From NCBI RefSeq assembly GCF_008642235.1, contig NZ_SJEV01000002.1, positions 186,001 to 250,000 on the forward strand: DNA of 64,000 nucleotides, read 5' to 3'. This document shows, in pieces, positions 41,054-52,681 of this stretch (positions within the stretch are counted from its first letter, which is position 1; each line of letters starts with the position of its first letter). Both the position numbers and the translations under genes were made by a program. A model generated the notes under the pieces. It did no database searches. It saw nothing but the letters and a program-made list of their open reading frames with translations, and had not been told where the DNA came from. This DNA comes from Planctomonas psychrotolerans. Its GTDB lineage: Bacteria; Actinomycetota; Actinomycetes; Actinomycetales; Microbacteriaceae.

Positions 41054-42163
41054 TTATCGCGTGCGGAACTGCGAGGTCATCGGGCAGTCGAACGGATCGC
41101 GCGCCGCGAGACCGACCCGGTTCAGGTAGGCGACCACGATGCTGTAGGACTCCATCAGCGACGTCTCGGTGTACGGGATGTTGTGCTTCGCGCAGTACTC
41201 CCGCGTGATCTGCTGGGCCTTCCGCAGGTTCGGTCGCGCCATGTTCGGGAAGAGGTGGTGCTCGACCTGGTAGTTGAGGCCGCCCATGAAGCTGTCCATC
41301 ACGACACCGCCGCGGATGTTGCGCGAGGTGAGCACCTGGCGGCGAAGGAAGTCGACCTTGCTGTCCTTCGGCAGCTGCGGCATTCCCTTGTGGTTCGGGG
41401 CGAACGACGCACCCATGTAGAGACCGAAGACGGCGAGCTGCACGCCGACGAAGGCGAACGCCATGCCGAGGGGCAGGAAGTAGAACACCACGGCGAGGTA
41501 GCCGATGATCCGCACGCTGAGCATGGAGATCTCGAGGGCGCGCTTGTCGACCTTGCCGCGGCCGAACACGGTGCGGAGGCTCGTGACGTGGAGATTGAGG
41601 CCTTCCAGCAGCAGGAGCGGGAAGAAGAGGTAGCCCTGTCGACGCGTCACCCAGGTGCGGAACTTGCTGAGGCCGGTGGCGTCCTCCTCGCGAAAGACGA
41701 TGAAGTCGGGCTCGATGTCGGGGTCCTTGCCGACCACGTTCGGGTTGGCGTGGTGACGGCTGTGCTTCGTCATCCACCAGGAGTAGCTGATGCCGACGAA
41801 GATGTTGGCGAGCAGTCGGCCCGACGTGTCGTTGACCTTGCCCGACGCGAACACCTGACGGTGCGACGCCTCGTGAGCGAGGAACGCGAACTGGGTGAAG
41901 AGGATGCCGAGGCCGGCCGCGACGATCAGCTGGTACCAGCTGTCACCCAGCAGGGCGAACGCGGTCCAGGCGCCCGCGGTGAGCAGGCAGATGATGCTGA
42001 ACATGGTGATGTAGAACGCCTTGCGACGCCCCAGGAGTCCGGCCTCCCGCACGGTGTGCAGGAGCGCGGAGTATTCGGATGCGACGTTCTTACCGCTGCC
42101 GCCACCGCCGGGCTTCGTGCGCACAATGCGCACGGCGGGCGTCGAAATCGTTGAGCTGCTCAT
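41054..42163 (-). CDS. Membrane fatty acid desaturase
   Basis: Acyl-lipid/acyl-CoA desaturase of 369 residues. It has three His boxes, HEASH (97-101), KHSRHH (about 133-138) and QVEHH (299-303), and about four membrane spans around them. The QxxHH third box groups it with front-end/linoleoyl-type and DesA3-like desaturases. It introduces double bonds into membrane fatty acids and may help fluidity in the cold. The ATG is preceded by AGAGGTTTC. Dedicated electron-transfer partners are not adjacent. Confidence 0.92.
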   Translation of the reverse strand: MSSSTISTPAVRIVRTKPGGGGSGKNVASEYSALLHTVREAGLLGRRKAFYITMFSIICLLTAGAWTAFALLGDSWYQLIVAAGLGILFTQFAFLAHEASHRQVFASGKVNDTSGRLLANIFVGISYSWWMTKHSRHHANPNVVGKDPDIEPDFIVFREEDATGLSKFRTWVTRRQGYLFFPLLLLEGLNLHVTSLRTVFGRGKVDKRALEISMLSVRIIGYLAVVFYFLPLGMAFAFVGVQLAVFGLYMGASFAPNHKGMPQLPKDSKVDFLRRQVLTSRNIRGGVVMDSFMGGLNYQVEHHLFPNMARPNLRKAQQITREYCAKHNIPYTETSLMESYSIVVAYLNRVGLAARDPFDCPMTSQFRTR

Positions 42164-42350
42164 GAAACCTCTGGTTTTCATCGACTCGCCAGTCGGTGTA
42201 CTGAGCAATCGCTCGCGTTGATTCTTTTCTACACTACGGTCCGACCCTGTGAAGAGGGTGCCAACCCGCGCGGAAGTCTGATATGCAATCGGCGTCGGCC
42301 GGGCGCGATACCGGCAGCGGCGTCGGCCGGGCGTGGCGCCGGGAGCGGCG

Positions 42351-43598
42351 TCAGCCGAATACGGCACCGGGATGGGTGAGCCGCCACCAGGCACCCGCGG
42401 GTTCCAGTTCACCGGAGAGACGGAGGGGCACCTCGACGGTTCTCGCCCCCGCGACCTGCCCGCCCGTGACGGTGTACGCGACGTCCCCGGCGGCGGCTTC
42501 CGGCGTGCCGACGGGAACGGTCGTCGGCGAGACCGTCGCCGCGACGACGCCGTCGGACCAGACGAGAACGGATGCGTCGTCCGCGGTCACCACGTCGGCG
42601 GTGCTGCCCCACGCGGTGCTCACCGTGCCGACCGACTGCCCTTCCGTGCTGAGCGACACGTCGGAGAACCCCGCTCGCACTCCACCGGCCAGCGCCTGCA
42701 CATCCCCCGCAACCTGGGTGTGGTCCGCCCCGCCGAGCACGACGCCCACCACGGTCACCGTCTCGTCGTCCACCGGCACGTCGATCGCCCACAGCAGGCA
42801 CTTCCCCGCCGCGTCGAGCGTCCCGGTCTTGATTCCCCGGAAACCCGGTGAACCGATTAGCAGGTTGCGGTTCGAGAGCGCGCCGATCCCCGCGATCTCC
42901 AGCCGGTCGGCGGCCACGATGGTCGACACGACCGGGTTCTCGAGGGCGATCTTCGCGAGGTCGACGAGTTCGGCGGGCGTGCTCGCCGTATCGGGTGACA
43001 GACCCATCGCATCCGCGACGACCGTGTCGGAGAGCCCGTTCTCGTCGAGCCAGGCGTCCGCCGCCGCCAGGAAGGCCGCTTCGCTCCCGAACGCCCATCG
43101 CGCGAGCACCGCGGCGTAGTTGTTGGCCGAGGCGAGCAGCATGCCCTCCAGAAGGTCTCGCTGCGACAGCGCGGTGCCGACCTCAGCGGGCTGCACCAAC
43201 CCCAGTTGCGCCAGGATGTCGATGCGGGCGGCCTCGTCCTCCGCCGTGAAGGTGATGCTCGGACCCTCCTCGCCCGTCCCGAGCGGTCGCTCGTCGAGCA
43301 CCACCAGTGCCGTGATCACCTTGGTGAGGCTGGCCATGGGCATGCGCCCCTGCTCCCCCGACGCCGCGAGCACACCGTCGAAGCCGACCGCGCCGACAGC
43401 GCTGCCGCCGTAGTCGGGCCAGTCGAGGTCGACGGCTGCTGACGGGGTCGGTACCGGGGCCGCGAGGACCGACTCCGCCGCCGGGAGCGGTGCGAGCAGC
43501 ACCGCGGGCGTGTACACCCCGGCGGTGAGCAGCATGGTGCCGAGGACACCAGCCCACACCCGCCGACGGCGGGGGTTTCTGCGGCGGGTCCGTGGCAC
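42351..43598 (-). CDS. D-alanyl-D-alanine carboxypeptidase (S11, PBP5-like)
   Basis: Product of 415 residues. A basic N terminus and hydrophobic anchor (14-36) place the enzyme outside the membrane. It has SxxK ASLTK (Ser90/Lys93), SxN ASANN (about 155) and KTG IKTGT (about 245). The C-terminal beta region (about 300-415) resembles the PBP5 stalk. It trims pentapeptide stems in peptidoglycan. Start is GTG (43596-43598), 9 bp from the stop of the methyltransferase gene upstream, so both probably share a transcript. Confidence 0.9.
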   Translation of the reverse strand: MPRTRRRNPRRRRVWAGVLGTMLLTAGVYTPAVLLAPLPAAESVLAAPVPTPSAAVDLDWPDYGGSAVGAVGFDGVLAASGEQGRMPMASLTKVITALVVLDERPLGTGEEGPSITFTAEDEAARIDILAQLGLVQPAEVGTALSQRDLLEGMLLASANNYAAVLARWAFGSEAAFLAAADAWLDENGLSDTVVADAMGLSPDTASTPAELVDLAKIALENPVVSTIVAADRLEIAGIGALSNRNLLIGSPGFRGIKTGTLDAAGKCLLWAIDVPVDDETVTVVGVVLGGADHTQVAGDVQALAGGVRAGFSDVSLSTEGQSVGTVSTAWGSTADVVTADDASVLVWSDGVVAATVSPTTVPVGTPEAAAGDVAYTVTGGQVAGARTVEVPLRLSGELEPAGAWWRLTHPGAVFG

Positions 43599-43607
43599 CT
43601 CGGCAGT

Positions 43608-44423
43608 CTAGCCAGCGGCCGGAACGCGGAGGGTGTACAGCGCGACCGCGCTCGCGGCCGCCACGTTGAGCGAGTCCACACCGTGCAGCATCGGGATCAC
43701 GACGGTGGTGTCGGCCACCTCAAGGGCGGTTCTACTCAGCCCGTCGCCCTCCGTACCGAGCACCAGCGCGATGCGCTCGGGGGCGTTGGTTGCGAAGTCG
43801 TCGAGCGTCACGGCGTTCTCGGCGAGCGCGAGGGCCGCCAGGGTGAAGCCGAGGTCGTGCAGCAGCGGCGCCGCAATCGGCCACTCGGGCAGTCGTGTCC
43901 ACGGCACCTGCAGCACGGTTCCCATGCTCACCCGCACGCTCCGGCGGTAGAGCGGATCGGCGCACCTCGGGGTGATGAGCACCGCATCCGCCCCGATGCC
44001 GGCCACCGCTCGGAAGATGGCGCCGACGTTGGTGTGGTCGACGATGTCCTCGAGGATGACGATGCGGCGGGCACCGGCGACCACGTCCTCCACCGGCGGG
44101 AGCGGGGGGCGGTGCATGGCCGCGAGCGCTCCCCGGTGCAGGTTGTAGCCGGTGAGCGACTCGAGCACGGCCGCCTCCCCCACGTACACCGGGACGTCCG
44201 GGTGGTCCGCCAGCAGCGGCTCCACGTCGGGAAGCCACTGCTCCTGGAGGAGAACCGAACGCGGTCGGTGACCTGCGGAGAGGGCGCGGGTGATCACCTT
44301 GGTGGACTCCGCGATGTAGAGACCGCCCTCGGGCTCGCGCACCCGGCGGAGCGCCACGTCGGTCAGGCGGGAGTAGTCGGCGAGATCGGGAGCGTCGAGG
44401 TCCGTGATCCGACATACGTGCAT
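43608..44423 (-). CDS. SpoU/TrmH-family RNA 2'-O-methyltransferase
   Basis: Product of 271 residues. The N-terminal substrate-binding domain (GGLYIAESTKVITRAL) is followed by a SPOUT domain with motif I DHTNVGAIFR, motif II LVLGTEGDGLS and motif III IPMLHGVDSLNVAAASAVALY, which forms the AdoMet-binding knot. It methylates ribose in 23S rRNA or tRNA; the exact site cannot be read from sequence. ACGGAAC precedes the ATG. Confidence 0.9.
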   Translation of the reverse strand: MHVCRITDLDAPDLADYSRLTDVALRRVREPEGGLYIAESTKVITRALSAGHRPRSVLLQEQWLPDVEPLLADHPDVPVYVGEAAVLESLTGYNLHRGALAAMHRPPLPPVEDVVAGARRIVILEDIVDHTNVGAIFRAVAGIGADAVLITPRCADPLYRRSVRVSMGTVLQVPWTRLPEWPIAAPLLHDLGFTLAALALAENAVTLDDFATNAPERIALVLGTEGDGLSRTALEVADTTVVIPMLHGVDSLNVAAASAVALYTLRVPAAG

Positions 44424-44525
44424 GACTGTTCCGTTTCTCGCGTCGCGCGCATCCGCCCGGGAACACTCCGCTCTCCGCCGCTGTTTAGACTCAGAGAACA
44501 GTAACGCCTGCACTCGGGAGGGAAC

Positions 44526-45386
44526 ATGGTCACGGTGGTCACGGTTGCGCCGACCGGACGTGCCGCTCCGTCCACCGGCACGGTGGAGGATCTCGCGGAC
44601 GTCATGCGCGACCGGATCACCGCGGTGCTCACGGGGGCGGGCATGAGCACGGACTCCGGTATCCCGGACTACCGCGGTGAGGGCGCCCCGCGCCGCACCC
44701 CGATGACGTTCCAGCAGTTCCGCGACGACACGGCGTACCGCCGGCGCTACTGGGCGGGCAGCCACGTCGGATGGCGGCGGTTCGATGCCGCCCAGCCCAA
44801 CGACGGCCACCGCGCACTCGCCGACCTCGAGGGCGCGGGGATCGTCAACGGGGTGATCACCCAGAACGTCGACGGCCTGCACCTGAAGGCCGGTTCAGGC
44901 CGGGTCGTCGACCTGCACGGGTCGATGCACCGGGTGATCTGCCTCACCTGCGGTCAGGCGTTCGCCCGGTCCAGCATCGCGGACCGGATCGCGGCCGAGA
45001 ACCCGTGGCTCGAGCAGCCCGAGTCGGTGGTGCTGAACCCCGACGGCGATGCCGAGATCGCGCGGGCCGACGAATTCGTCATCCCCGACTGCACGGTGTG
45101 CGGCGGCATGTTGAAGCCCGACATCGTCTACTTCGGCGAGTTCATCCCCGTCGAGAAGTTCGCGGAGGCGTCGGCGATGGTGCAGAGCGCGGACGCACTG
45201 TTGATCGCCGGATCGTCCCTCGTCGTCAACTCGGGCATCCGACTGCTCGAACAGGCGACCCGTCGCCGCCTACCCGTGCTGATCATCAACCGCGGCGTGA
45301 CCAAGGGGGACGGACGTGCTGCCATGCGACTGAACGGCGGGACGTCGGAGACGCTCCGCTCGCTCGCCACCCTGCTCGCATCGTGA
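44526..45386 (+). CDS. Sir2-type NAD-dependent protein deacylase
   Basis: Sirtuin of 286 residues. It has GAGMSTDSGIPDYRG (NAD site), TQNVDGLHLKAG (catalytic core) and the general-base His in DLHGSMHRV. Zn-binding Cys pairs are CLTCGQ and CTVCGG. PDIVYFGEFIP and AGSSLVVNSG follow. It removes acyl groups from lysines using NAD. GGGAGGG precedes the ATG. The next gene overlaps by 4 bp. Confidence 0.93.
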   Translation: MVTVVTVAPTGRAAPSTGTVEDLADVMRDRITAVLTGAGMSTDSGIPDYRGEGAPRRTPMTFQQFRDDTAYRRRYWAGSHVGWRRFDAAQPNDGHRALADLEGAGIVNGVITQNVDGLHLKAGSGRVVDLHGSMHRVICLTCGQAFARSSIADRIAAENPWLEQPESVVLNPDGDAEIARADEFVIPDCTVCGGMLKPDIVYFGEFIPVEKFAEASAMVQSADALLIAGSSLVVNSGIRLLEQATRRRLPVLIINRGVTKGDGRAAMRLNGGTSETLRSLATLLAS

Positions 45387-45988
45387 CGCGCATCGTGCTC
45401 GTGCGACACGGGCAGACCGACTGGAACTTCGCGCGCCGCATTCAGGGCTCCAGCGACATCGCCCTCAATGACGTGGGGCGACGCCAGGCGCGGACTGCGG
45501 CGGATGCCCTGGCCGACCGCACCTGGAGCCGGGTGTACACCAGTCCCCTCTCCCGCGCCGCGGAGACCGCGGCGATCCTCGCCGAATGCCTGGGCCTGCC
45601 GGAACCGGTGGCCGTTCCCGACCTGGCCGAGCGGGCGTACGGCGCGGCGGAGGGCCTCACCGGCGACGAGGCGCACGAGCGCTACCCCGACGGCATCGTT
45701 CCCGGCAAGGAGTCGACCGACGCCCTCACCGAGCGTGCGCTCCGGGCCATCTCCCGGCTCGCCGAGCACGCGGGTGACGAGCCGGTTCTCGCCGTCACGC
45801 ACGGCGGGGTGATCGGCGCACTCGTGCGCTCCGTCGAGGGCGACCTGCTCCCGGAGGGCAGCGGGCGGCACCGGATCGGGAACGGTTCGGCGCACGCCTT
45901 CGATTTCTCCGGTGGTGCGCTGACGCTCGTCGAGCTGGCCGGCACCGCGGAGGACCTCGATCTCGTCGCCGAGCGCACCGTCGACTAG
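45383..45988 (+). CDS. Histidine phosphatase superfamily protein
   Basis: Product of 201 residues. The phosphohistidine motif is LVRHGQTDWN at the N terminus and the second catalytic His is in AVTHGGVIGAL. Phosphate pocket residues include TSPLSRAAET. The family covers cofactor-dependent phosphoglycerate mutase-like phosphatases; the substrate here is probably a small phospho-metabolite. Start is GTG overlapping the sirtuin stop (GTGA). Its 3' end overlaps the convergent glycosyltransferase by 4 bp. Confidence 0.88.
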   Translation: MTRIVLVRHGQTDWNFARRIQGSSDIALNDVGRRQARTAADALADRTWSRVYTSPLSRAAETAAILAECLGLPEPVAVPDLAERAYGAAEGLTGDEAHERYPDGIVPGKESTDALTERALRAISRLAEHAGDEPVLAVTHGGVIGALVRSVEGDLLPEGSGRHRIGNGSAHAFDFSGGALTLVELAGTAEDLDLVAERTVD

Positions 45989-47073
45989 GTCGTCGCCGTT
46001 CCGCGTTCGTCGTCGTCCGCCACCCGGAGCAGCAGGTCGAGCAGGGCGTCGGCCGAGCGCTCCCAGCTGAACAGGTCCGCCTGCCGCAGCGCCTCCGCGG
46101 ATCGCCGCTGCCACTGGTCCGACCCCTCGAGGGATCGCACCGCATCGGCGAAGCTCCGAGCGTTCCTCGCCTCGAAATAGAGCGCCGCATCCCCGCCGAT
46201 CTCCCGGAAGATGGGGATGTCGCTGACCACGACGGGGGTGCCGAGACTCATCGCCTCGACGAGCGGGATGCCGAATCCCTCGTCACGGGACGCGGTCACG
46301 AGGGCGGTCGCCCGTCCGAGCAGCGTCGCGTACTCCTCGTCGCTCGCGCCGTCGTGGAACACGACCCGGGCGTCCGGCGCGACCCGGGTGAGGCGCGCCC
46401 GGTCGGCGGCGCTGATGCCGCTCATGAGATGCAACTCGTAGTCGGGCAGGTGCCGCATCCCCGCGACCAGCGTCTCGACGTTCTTATAGGGCATGAACGA
46501 GCCCATGTAGACGAGCACCCGCTCCCGCGTCCCATCCGCCGGCGGGGCCATTCCGGCGAGGGTGGCGGCGTTCCGCACCACCGTGATCGGGCGGCGGGTG
46601 AGGCGGTGCTCGCGCATGAGCCGCTCCGTGGTCTCCGAGACCGTCACCACCGCATCGGCACGGTTGAGCAGTGCGCGCTGCGGCGCCCAGGAGAGGTGGT
46701 AGAGCCGCCAGAGCAGTCGGATGGCGGTGGGCAGGTCGCGCGGCGGAGTGCGATGGGTGTAGTAGATGGCGTCATGCATCGTGAGCACCACCCGGTAGCG
46801 GCGACCCAGGGTGCCCATGGTCTGCATCGGGCTGTAGACGACGTCGGGGCGGATGCGGTTGACGCGGAGGGCGAGCAGCGGTTCCCTGGCGCTCGTGGGC
46901 GGTGGAACCAGCTCCCACGGCAGGTCGGGCAGCATCTCGAGTTGGCGGTGATCGCTGATCAGCATGGTCAGGTCGTGGCGCCGCGCCACGGCCGCCACCA
47001 ACCCGGCCGTGTACCGGCTGATGCCATCGTGCCGCCCCACCCGGGTGTACCGGCAGTCGAACACGAGCCTCAC
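45985..47073 (-). CDS. GT4-family glycosyltransferase
   Basis: Product of 362 residues. The N-terminal Rossmann domain (MRLVFDCRY, GISRYTAGL) is followed by a C-terminal nucleotide-sugar domain with VLVYMGSFMPYKNVETLVAGM, ARVVFHDGASDEEYATLL, SRDEGFGIPLVEAMSLGTPVVVSDIP (the EX7E-type motif) and FREIGGDAALYF. The resemblance is to mannosyltransferases of cell-wall or extracellular polysaccharide pathways. Start is GTG overlapping the hydrolase stop (GTGA), so the two genes are coupled. Acceptor unknown. Confidence 0.88.
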   Translation of the reverse strand: MRLVFDCRYTRVGRHDGISRYTAGLVAAVARRHDLTMLISDHRQLEMLPDLPWELVPPPTSAREPLLALRVNRIRPDVVYSPMQTMGTLGRRYRVVLTMHDAIYYTHRTPPRDLPTAIRLLWRLYHLSWAPQRALLNRADAVVTVSETTERLMREHRLTRRPITVVRNAATLAGMAPPADGTRERVLVYMGSFMPYKNVETLVAGMRHLPDYELHLMSGISAADRARLTRVAPDARVVFHDGASDEEYATLLGRATALVTASRDEGFGIPLVEAMSLGTPVVVSDIPIFREIGGDAALYFEARNARSFADAVRSLEGSDQWQRRSAEALRQADLFSWERSADALLDLLLRVADDDERGTATT

Positions 47074-47969
47074 GAGCGCTGCCCCCGCGCCACGAAGCGC
47101 GTGATGTGCGCCGCCGCGGTGTGCGGCGTCTCGTAGTGGATGAGGTGGCCGACGCCGCGGATGACGTGCAGCTCGGCGGACGGGAAGAGGTCCCGCAGGC
47201 GCTGCTGCTGAGCCACGGTGGTGATGTCGTCCCGCTCGGCCGCGACCAGCAGCGTGGGCTGGTCGATCCCCGGGGCGAACTCGCTCACGTCGCTGCCGAC
47301 CGAGGCCCGGAACGCCTCGAGCACCACACGCCGGTCGGCGAACGCGCTGAAGTACCGGTCGTGCTGTTCGTGCACCCACCGCCGCAGCGCAGGCCTGCGC
47401 GTCTTCACCATGGCGAGGCTCATGCCCCGGACGATGATGCGGTTGCGCAGCAGGGCGAATCCCGCGCCCTCGGGCAGCACGGCTGCGAGCCAGTAGTAGA
47501 AGACGGCGAAACGGGTCAGGACGCCGCGAGGACCGGACAGAGCGGGCGCGGCGATGGGGTTGATCAGCACCATCCGAGGCGTCGGCACGCCGTCGGCGAC
47601 CGCCGCGGCCACCACGATCGATCCGAAGGAGTGACCGACCAGCACGGCGTCGTGCAGGTCGAGAGCGTCGAGGAACCCGCGCAGCCAACGGCCGTACCCG
47701 TCGATGTCGTGCGCCGCACCGGTCAGCGGCGACGACGCCCCGAACCCCGGCAGGTCGGGAGAGAGGATGCGGAACCCGGACAGCTGCGCGATGACCGGTT
47801 CCAGCCCGTGGTGGTCTCCTCGGAAGCCGTGCACCACCACCAGGGTCGTCGCACTGTTCGCCTCCCCGTACTCCCAGTACCGGGTGGTACTCCCGAGCAC
47901 CTCCACCTCGTTCTCGGTGACGGGGACACGGGCGAGCTCGGCTGCGTAGGGTGAGGGAACGACAGTCAT
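47070..47969 (-). CDS. Alpha/beta hydrolase coupled to the glycosyltransferase
   Basis: Product of 299 residues. The oxyanion region is VVHGFRGDHHG, the nucleophile elbow is VGHSFGS (Ser), the acid is near LVAAERDDI and the base is in IRGVGHLIHYE. A complete catalytic triad is therefore present, with a helical lid around 170-215. The coupling with a GT4 enzyme suggests a lipid or glycan acyl substrate, but this is inference. TAGACT lies 9 nt before the ATG with no ribosome binding site, so the leader is very short. Confidence 0.85.
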   Translation of the reverse strand: MTVVPSPYAAELARVPVTENEVEVLGSTTRYWEYGEANSATTLVVVHGFRGDHHGLEPVIAQLSGFRILSPDLPGFGASSPLTGAAHDIDGYGRWLRGFLDALDLHDAVLVGHSFGSIVVAAAVADGVPTPRMVLINPIAAPALSGPRGVLTRFAVFYYWLAAVLPEGAGFALLRNRIIVRGMSLAMVKTRRPALRRWVHEQHDRYFSAFADRRVVLEAFRASVGSDVSEFAPGIDQPTLLVAAERDDITTVAQQQRLRDLFPSAELHVIRGVGHLIHYETPHTAAAHITRFVARGQRS

Positions 47970-48110
47970 TTGCCGACAAGTCTAGGTACTGGGGACGAGC
48001 GAAGCCGCCGTGAACTGCCGCAGCGCGTGCGGGCCGAGTCGTTCCCGGCACCTCTAGACTTTTACCCACGTCTGCCAATACGGACCCTCGCGGGTCAGAA
48101 GGAGCACTCT

Positions 48111-49823
<1,713 letters not shown>

Positions 49824-49826
<3 letters not shown>

Positions 49827-49835
49827 ACTGCCCGC
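49824..49835 (+). promoter_or_regulatory. -10-like element overlapping the treS stop codon
   Basis: TAGACT (49824-49829) begins with the TAG stop of treS and is followed by 6 nt before the GTG start of the exonuclease gene. The same bases thus appear to end one gene and promote the next. Confidence 0.5.
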
Positions 49836-50531
49836 GTGAGCAGCAGATGGTTTGAGCAACTGGCGGTATTCGACCTCGAGACCACGGGGATAGACGTCGA
49901 GACGGCGCGCATCGTCACGGCGAGCATCGGCGTGCTCGACGTGACGGGTGCCTGCGTGGAGCGCTGGGACTGGCTGGCGGATCCCGGTATCGACATTCCG
50001 GCGCAGGCGTCAGCCGTGCACGGCGTCAGCACGTCGCGGGCGCGCACCGAGGGCAGGCCGACGGCCGACGTGGTGACGGAGATCATCGCCACCCTGCGCA
50101 TGCTCCTCGAGCGCGGTCTGCCGCTGACCATCTACAACGCGCCGTACGACCTCACGCTGCTGAACCGCGAGGCCCTGCGGAACGGCATCCGGCCGTTGGA
50201 GAACCCGCTGCCGGTTATCGATCCGCTGGTGATCGACCGCGCGGTGGATCGGTACCGCAAGGGCAAGCGCACGTTGGCGGTCGCCGCCCAACACTACGGC
50301 GTGCGTCTCACCGATGCCCATGAGGCGAGTGCGGATGCCGTGGCCGCCGGCCGGGTGGCGCAGGCGCTCGCCCGCGCGTTCGCGGAGGAGCTCGACGTGG
50401 CACCGGAGTCACTGCATGCGATGCAGGTGGGCTGGTGCCGCCAGCAGTCCGAGAACTTCCAGGACTACATGCGCCGCACGCGCGATCCCCTGTTCACGTC
50501 GTCGGGCGCCTGGCCGGAGCGCGGGGTCTAA
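49836..50531 (+). CDS. DnaQ-like DEDDh exonuclease
   Basis: 3'-5' exonuclease domain protein of 231 residues. It has VFDLETTGID (ExoI Asp/Glu), YNAPYDLTLLNREAL (ExoII Asp) and THEASADAVAAGR (ExoIII His/Asp), so all catalytic residues are present. It is not fused to other domains. Roles in the family include proofreading, RNA trimming and repair. Start is GTG, placed by the -10-like hexamer 6 nt upstream. Confidence 0.88.
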   Translation: MSSRWFEQLAVFDLETTGIDVETARIVTASIGVLDVTGACVERWDWLADPGIDIPAQASAVHGVSTSRARTEGRPTADVVTEIIATLRMLLERGLPLTIYNAPYDLTLLNREALRNGIRPLENPLPVIDPLVIDRAVDRYRKGKRTLAVAAQHYGVRLTDAHEASADAVAAGRVAQALARAFAEELDVAPESLHAMQVGWCRQQSENFQDYMRRTRDPLFTSSGAWPERGV

Positions 50532-50669
50532 GCGAACCCGTCTTGGGGCGTCTCCCCGCCCACCCGATGCTCCCCCGCCCGGTACAGTGACCTGACCGCA
50601 TCGTTCCGGATCGATGTATTCACGCGCACGGGGGTGCCGCGGGGTGCGGAATGAGGCCTTGGGGGGCAC

Positions 50670-52625
50670 GTGTCCGCGTTGCGCACAATAACCGCGATCA
50701 CCACCACGGTGGTCGCACTTCTGACCGGTTCCGTGGTCGCCTCACCGGCGACCGCGTCGACCGCGTCGACCGCGACGACTACGACGACCACGTCGACCAC
50801 GACCGAGGAGCGCTCGGTCCGCTTCACAGCCGCGGGGGACTACTCGTCCAGCTACGGCGCCCGGAAGGTGCTGGAGGGTATCGGCGCGGCCGATCCCGAC
50901 GTGCACTTCGCGCTCGGTGACTTCTCCTACGGTGTGACCGGTGAGGAGCAGGCCTGGTGCGACCTCGTGACCAGTCGCGTCGGCACCGATCTCCCGTTCG
51001 AGCTCCTCGCGGGCAACCACGAGAGCAACGGGCGCAACGGACACATCGACAGCTTCGCCGGCTGCCTGCCCAACCGGCTGCCCGGACTCGTCGGAAGCTA
51101 CGGTCGCGAGTACTACGTGGACGTCCCGGCCGAGGACCCGCTGGTGCGCTACGTCATGATCTCCCCCGGCATGCCGTTCGACGACGGCGTGTGGACCTAC
51201 CCGGCGGGTAGCGCCCGCTACGAGTGGACCGCCGACGCCATCGACGGAGCCCGGGATGCCGAGATCCCGTGGGTGGTCGTCGGCATGCACAATCCGTGTC
51301 TCACCATCGGTCGCTACCCGTGCGGCGCCGGCGAGGACATGATGAACCTACTCGTCGACAAGAAGGTCGACCTCGTGCTCGGCGGTCACGAGCACATCTA
51401 CCAGCGTTCCCAGCAACTGGCCACGGGCACGAACTGCAGCCGCCTCTCGGCGGGAACGGTGAACGAGGCGTGCATCGCCGACCGCGACCCCGACGTGACC
51501 GCGGGGGCGGGCACCGTCTTCACCACCATCGGCACGGGAGGAGTGGAGTTCCGGGACATCAACCTGGCCGACAGCGAGATCGGGTACTTCGCCGCCTGGT
51601 CCGGACGGAACGTGAACCCCACGTTCGGCTTCCTCGACATGACGGCCACGGAGGATGCACTGACCGGGGCATTCACACGCACGTCGGGTGGCACCTTCAC
51701 GGATCGCTTCTCGGTAACACGAGAGAAGCCAAATTCCCCTCCCGTTGCCGGGTACACGTCGAGCTGCCCGCTGCTCAGCTGCACCTTCTACGCCTCGCCC
51801 TCCACCGACACCGACGGGTACATCGCCCGGTACGAGTGGGAGTTCGGCGACGGCAGCACGGCCGTCGGGCGCAATGTCGCCCACCGGTACACCGCGGGCA
51901 GCCACGAGGTGACCCTCACGGTCACCGACAACGAAGGAGCGGTCGCCTCGAACACCCGACGCATCACCGCCCCGACGAGCTGGCTCACCCCGGTGGCGGC
52001 CGACGACTTCTCGCGGGAGCTGACGGGCACCTGGGGCGCGGCCGCGACCGGCGGTCGGTGGACGAGCGGGTCGAGCGCGTCGTACTTCGCGACATCGAAC
52101 GGATCCGGGCGCCTCATCGTGCCAGCGAGTCGCGGACCGGAGGTGCGGCTCGCCGACGCTTCCACCGCATCCCTCGCGGTGAGCACCTCGCTGACCTTCG
52201 ACGAGCTGGATCCGGGCAGCCGGCTGTACTCGTCGATCTCCCCGAGAACGGTCCCCGGCGTCGGTGCGTACGGGGCGAAGGTGCGGGTGACGCCCGAGGA
52301 GGGTGCGTCTGTTCAACTGGTGCGCACGGACCCGTCGGGCGCCCAGTCGACGCTGGGGGCGGCGATCCCGCTGGGCCCGACCCGGTACGAGGTCGGTACG
52401 GAACTGCAGCTCCGCGTGGATGCGGTGGGCGCGCACCCGACCGTGCTGCGCGCCAAGCTGTGGCCGAGTGGAAGCGTCGAACCGAGCTGGCAGACCACCG
52501 TCACCGATGCGACTCCCGGACTGCAGGTCAGCGGGTTCCCGACGGTCAACGCCTACCTGTCGGCGGGTGCCACGGGAGGACCGAAGCAGGTCGGGTTCGG
52601 GGACTTCATCGCCCGCAGGCCGTGA
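50670..52625 (+). CDS. Secreted metallophosphoesterase with PKD domain
   Basis: Product of 651 residues with a signal peptide (1-30, ending near ATA). A calcineurin-like phosphoesterase domain has AAGDYSS, ALGDFSYG, AGNHESNG, VGMHNP and GGHEHIYQR as metal ligands (about 45-260). A PKD domain follows (about 350-425; YEWEFGDGSTAVG). A C-terminal beta-sandwich of concanavalin-like type ends the protein (about 430-650; DDFSRELTGTWG). The protein probably hydrolyses extracellular phosphoesters and binds polymer or cell wall through its tail. Start is GTG with GGGGGG upstream. Confidence 0.88.
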   Translation: MSALRTITAITTTVVALLTGSVVASPATASTASTATTTTTTSTTTEERSVRFTAAGDYSSSYGARKVLEGIGAADPDVHFALGDFSYGVTGEEQAWCDLVTSRVGTDLPFELLAGNHESNGRNGHIDSFAGCLPNRLPGLVGSYGREYYVDVPAEDPLVRYVMISPGMPFDDGVWTYPAGSARYEWTADAIDGARDAEIPWVVVGMHNPCLTIGRYPCGAGEDMMNLLVDKKVDLVLGGHEHIYQRSQQLATGTNCSRLSAGTVNEACIADRDPDVTAGAGTVFTTIGTGGVEFRDINLADSEIGYFAAWSGRNVNPTFGFLDMTATEDALTGAFTRTSGGTFTDRFSVTREKPNSPPVAGYTSSCPLLSCTFYASPSTDTDGYIARYEWEFGDGSTAVGRNVAHRYTAGSHEVTLTVTDNEGAVASNTRRITAPTSWLTPVAADDFSRELTGTWGAAATGGRWTSGSSASYFATSNGSGRLIVPASRGPEVRLADASTASLAVSTSLTFDELDPGSRLYSSISPRTVPGVGAYGAKVRVTPEEGASVQLVRTDPSGAQSTLGAAIPLGPTRYEVGTELQLRVDAVGAHPTVLRAKLWPSGSVEPSWQTTVTDATPGLQVSGFPTVNAYLSAGATGGPKQVGFGDFIARRP

Positions 52626-52681
52626 CGAGAGGGTCGGCACCGGCGCACTACCGCGCACCGGTGCCAACCCTGTGAACGCAT